From NCBI GenBank assembly GCA_963920705.1, contig OY987226.1:25243162-25307161 (forward strand): 64,000 nt of DNA, in the 5' to 3' direction. Origin of the DNA: Odiellus spinosus. Taxonomy: Eukaryota > Arthropoda > Arachnida > Opiliones > Phalangiidae. Under the pieces are notes generated by a model. It was given only the letters and a program-made list of their open reading frames with translations, was not told the DNA's origin and did not search any database. The position numbers and the translations under genes are program-made. This document shows positions 62,401 through 64,000 of this stretch, piece by piece. The stretch's first letter is position 1, and each line of letters starts with the position of its first letter.

Positions 62401-64000
62401 TTCAAGTGTCGATTTAGCTTAACACAAGGCCCGATTTAATTATTATATATGTTGGAGTGCAAAATTTGGTTTGAATTTCCTGCCATTGGAGATTTTGTTC
62501 AATACAAGAGCACCCCTCGCATTCTCACGCACAAAAAAAAAAAAAAAAAAAAATTTTGTCACATATTTCCTCACATATTTTACTTAAGAAAAAAATGCCA
62601 ATTCAGGAATGTTATATTTCCAACTAAGAATTAGATAAAGTTTATAAGAAAATCTGTAACTTTGAAAGGATTTACTAAAGGAAAATTAAGCATAACACCG
62701 TGGTCACGTTTCTTTCAGACTAATTTCCGAAAGTCTAAAATGGCCTATTCTTGCAAGGTAAGAATAACCAATTTATTTCCTAGATTAGCTATTAGTAAAG
62801 TCAAATTGCTCTCCCAAAGAAGCAATTTATACATATAAGAAATGTTTCCTGACGAGAAATTGTAACCAGTGGGGAATATAAAGTAACCTAAAGCATTACA
62901 GGAGATTAGAGGTTTGCAGAGTATGATTTTTTGCGATGTTTAAGAAATGGAACAAAGAAAGTAAGAGAAATTTGAGTATACGATTGTGCGATATAACCTT
63001 TATAACTAATTAATATTCGTTATCGTTTTTTAAATAATAGCTAGTTGTGTAATAATTCCTCGATCAAATGCTTTTGCCCATTTAATGAATGAAAGGTTCA
63101 GTTTCATCGAGACAAGGCAACCGAGATATATTCAAAAATGTGGAAACGAGTATTAAAATCTCAATAACACAGTTTTAGATGTGAAAATGCACATCTTTAC
63201 AAAATTCTAACTCGATATAACGCCCAATGTAGGGATTTTCATTGTTTAATGGGTACAACCAAAGTAAATCCCCTTACGATTAATAAAAATTCAAACGTAC
63301 TTTTCTTTGAGTCCTTGGCTGTTTGAACGTAAGCCAATTCGATATATCCATCGGCCAAGTTTTCAATCTGCGTGATGTAATCCGTTTTGGTTTTCTTGAC
63401 GAATGAAATTACTTCCTTGGCGGCCGCAATCCTTTTCTGTAAATCAAGTTTGGGACATAATTTTTTTTTTTTTTTTTTTTTTTTTGTCTGCGAATTTCAA
63501 TTACTTACCTCTTGAACGTCTCCTATAAGAACCTTCTTGCGCGATTTGGAAGTCGTGGCACGAGTTATTTCTTCATCTTTATTGGCGTTGCTTAAAGCCA
63601 AGAGAATGGGAACCGTGTGATGAGGATGATCTTGACACATTCGTTTCATCAACTGCAAAAATTTAACAAAAGATTCAGCCTCAATTAGACAATTTGAGCC
63701 CAAAAGGTCAAATTTTTGGCTTAAATAGCGTGATGATACAAAATTTAGGTCTAAAATTTGGACTAGGTAAAATTTTGAATAAAATTTGGGAATAAATAGC
63801 TAATTAGGCCCAAGTTAAGTACCGTAGACCCTTCACGAGATTAAAATTAGGCTAAAAGTTTGGGCAAATAGCCTCTTCATTAAAGGCAGAAAAATAAAAA
63901 CTTCTTTCAAATAGAAGACCTACGTGAATTAATATTCTATCAAATTTCTCGGAATCTTGCGTTCCCATACGAGCGGCGAGCTGGTAAACCAGCGGTAGAA
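53134..64000 (-). CDS. ATM: Serine/threonine kinase ATM, C-terminal part, 10 exons (5'-partial)
   Basis: Complement join of 53134-53497, 57841-57955, 58016-58256, 58314-58469, 61735-61851, 61913-62053, 62107-62189, 63301-63436, 63509-63652 and 63924->64000. All nine junctions are GT..AG and phase-consistent. ATM is the PI3K-like nuclear kinase that senses DNA double-strand breaks (Drosophila tefu). Visible: end of the FAT domain ([31 protein letters not shown]); kinase N-lobe ([29 protein letters not shown]); [13 protein letters not shown]; catalytic loop [12 protein letters not shown]; metal-binding HIDFG (often HIDLG); activation segment [31 protein letters not shown]-like helix; and the FATC tail ending [14 protein letters not shown]. 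All key kinase residues are present. The gene runs convergent to the channel gene. Confidence 0.96.
54565..56495. repeat. Large inverted repeat made of ~180-bp tandem units, in ATM intron
   Basis: The left arm (~54565-55320) holds three diverged direct units (AAACTCTACCAGAAAACATT.. CATACCAGGAAT). The right arm (~55850-56495) holds about 2.5 units in reverse complement. The outer flanks also pair (GGGGTCGCAATTT / AAATTGCGACCCC). Divergence is high, so the structure is old. Confidence 0.75.
56874..57477. mobile_element. 604-bp hAT-like MITE with perfect 8-bp TSD
   Basis: Terminal inverted repeats TAGGGCTCGGCGTT / AACGCCTAGCCCTA are flanked by the 8-bp duplication ATTGGGAC at 56866-56873 and 57478-57485. 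An 8-bp TSD fits hAT. The interior is AT-rich and non-coding. It lies in the ATM intron. Confidence 0.9.
57841..57955 (-). CDS. ATM: ATM exon: activation segment
   Basis: It starts in phase 1 after a 60-bp intron and encodes [38 protein letters not shown]. It ends in phase 2 at donor gtgagt. Confidence 0.95.
58016..58256 (-). CDS. ATM: ATM exon: catalytic loop and DFG
   Basis: It encodes [17 protein letters not shown], then [30 protein letters not shown] and HIDF plus the first base of the DFG glycine codon. The 60-bp intron 57956-58015 has no stop and divides by three, so the exon pair looks like one open frame. Confidence 0.95.
58314..58469 (-). CDS. ATM: ATM exon: kinase N-lobe, SKRSG motif
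   Basis: It has 52 codons in phase 0 on both sides: [48 protein letters not shown]. Acceptor cactttag, donor gtaagt. It falls below the length of most open-frame filters and was recognised by homology. Confidence 0.93.
58470..61734 (-). other. 3.3-kb ATM intron
   Basis: It contains a degenerate ~65-bp tandem repeat with GGTTAGACGTCCATTCCCAA and GGGTTAGGTTAG motifs at ~58930-59230, and MITE M2 at 61401-61600. No exon was recognised elsewhere in it. Confidence 0.6.
61401..61600. mobile_element. Small MITE, family M2 (copy 2)
   Basis: The ends are TACACCACTTTG..AAATGGTGTA. It is 200 bp and more complete than the copy at 46731-46893. Internal CGTTCACTTGGTGA pairs with TCACCAAG..GTTCG further right. 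Confidence 0.75.
61735..61851 (-). CDS. ATM: ATM exon: DDIRQD segment
   Basis: 39 codons in phase 0: [20 protein letters not shown], then [19 protein letters not shown]. Acceptor attgcag, donor gtaact. Confidence 0.94.
61913..62053 (-). CDS. ATM: ATM exon: start of kinase N-lobe
   Basis: 47 codons in phase 0: [47 protein letters not shown]. Acceptor ccatttag, donor gtgtgt (non-consensus at +4 to +5 but in frame). Confidence 0.92.
62107..62189 (-). CDS. ATM: ATM exon: FAT-kinase linker
   Basis: 83 bp, entering in phase 1 and leaving in phase 0: [27 protein letters not shown]. Acceptor ttatttcag, donor gtaaga. Confidence 0.9.
62190..63300 (-). other. 1.1-kb ATM intron
   Basis: It has a long A-run at ~62531-62552 and AT-rich unique sequence. 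No element or exon was recognised. Confidence 0.6.
63301..63436 (-). CDS. ATM: ATM exon: end of FAT domain
   Basis: 136 bp, phase 0 in and phase 1 out: [40 protein letters not shown]. Donor gtacgt. Confidence 0.92.
63509..63652 (-). CDS. ATM: ATM exon: FAT domain
   Basis: 48 codons in phase 0: [48 protein letters not shown]. Acceptor ttttgcag, donor gtaagt. The intron to the next exon contains a long T-run (~63460-63485). Confidence 0.93.
63924..64000 (-). CDS. ATM: ATM exon: FAT domain, cut by window edge
   Basis: [25 protein letters not shown] ends at donor gtaggt in phase 0. It continues beyond the right edge. Confidence 0.92.

Noticed and set aside
1-64000. tRNA or rRNA genes, and a new defence or biosynthetic system
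   Set aside because: No cloverleaf-like or rRNA-like sequence was spotted by eye (a tRNAscan-SE and Rfam run would be decisive). No gene cluster beyond two host genes and mobile elements was found.

Overview
This window is from a nuclear animal genome, very probably an insect. It holds spliced genes with GT..AG introns, Ty3/gypsy LTR retrotransposons, mariner-, hAT- and Harbinger/ISL2EU-like DNA transposons, several minisatellites, and short interstitial TTAGG (insect telomere-type) runs. No prokaryotic operon, CRISPR array or phage is present. The species cannot be fixed from the sequence alone.

Two host genes frame the window and converge tail to tail. On the + strand, six exons between 887 and 24449 join in consistent splice phase into the last ~363 residues of a Cys-loop ligand-gated ion channel subunit. 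These cover most of the extracellular domain, the 13-residue Cys-loop, M1 to M4 and the stop codon. The signal peptide and first strands lie left of the window. The introns are swollen to 23 kb by two copies of a palindromic mariner derivative, a gypsy fragment, a ~3.2 kb 26-bp minisatellite, a 28-bp minisatellite and foldback elements. On the - strand, ten exons from the right edge down to 53134 encode the C-terminal part of the DNA-damage kinase ATM (end of FAT domain, PI3K-like kinase domain, FATC). Its introns carry a ~1.9 kb inverted repeat, a 604-bp hAT-type MITE with a perfect 8-bp target duplication, and a small MITE.

The 28.7 kb between the genes is almost all mobile DNA. A - strand Ty3/gypsy element (25136-36628, TSD ACAC) is degraded. 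It is interrupted inside its reverse transcriptase by a younger + strand gypsy element (27926-33472, 5-bp TSD) with near-identical 241-bp LTRs and intact gag and pol. Next comes a 4.7 kb palindromic DNA transposon (37596-42276). It encodes a DDE transposase with a C-terminal SWIM-like motif on the - strand, broken by two nonsense mutations, while its right arm carries the unmutated C-terminal half. A foldback element split by a hAT MITE, a near-perfect 249-bp hairpin and many degenerate tandem repeats follow.

The most unusual signal is a shared architecture. Two unrelated DNA transposons (mariner-type and ISL2EU/Harbinger-like) are both rebuilt as inverted duplications of their own 3' ends, so the C-terminal transposase segment is coded on both strands. 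The mariner form has clearly transposed as a unit, with two 1278-bp copies and the same internal breakpoint. I found nothing that supports a new enzymatic or defence system.
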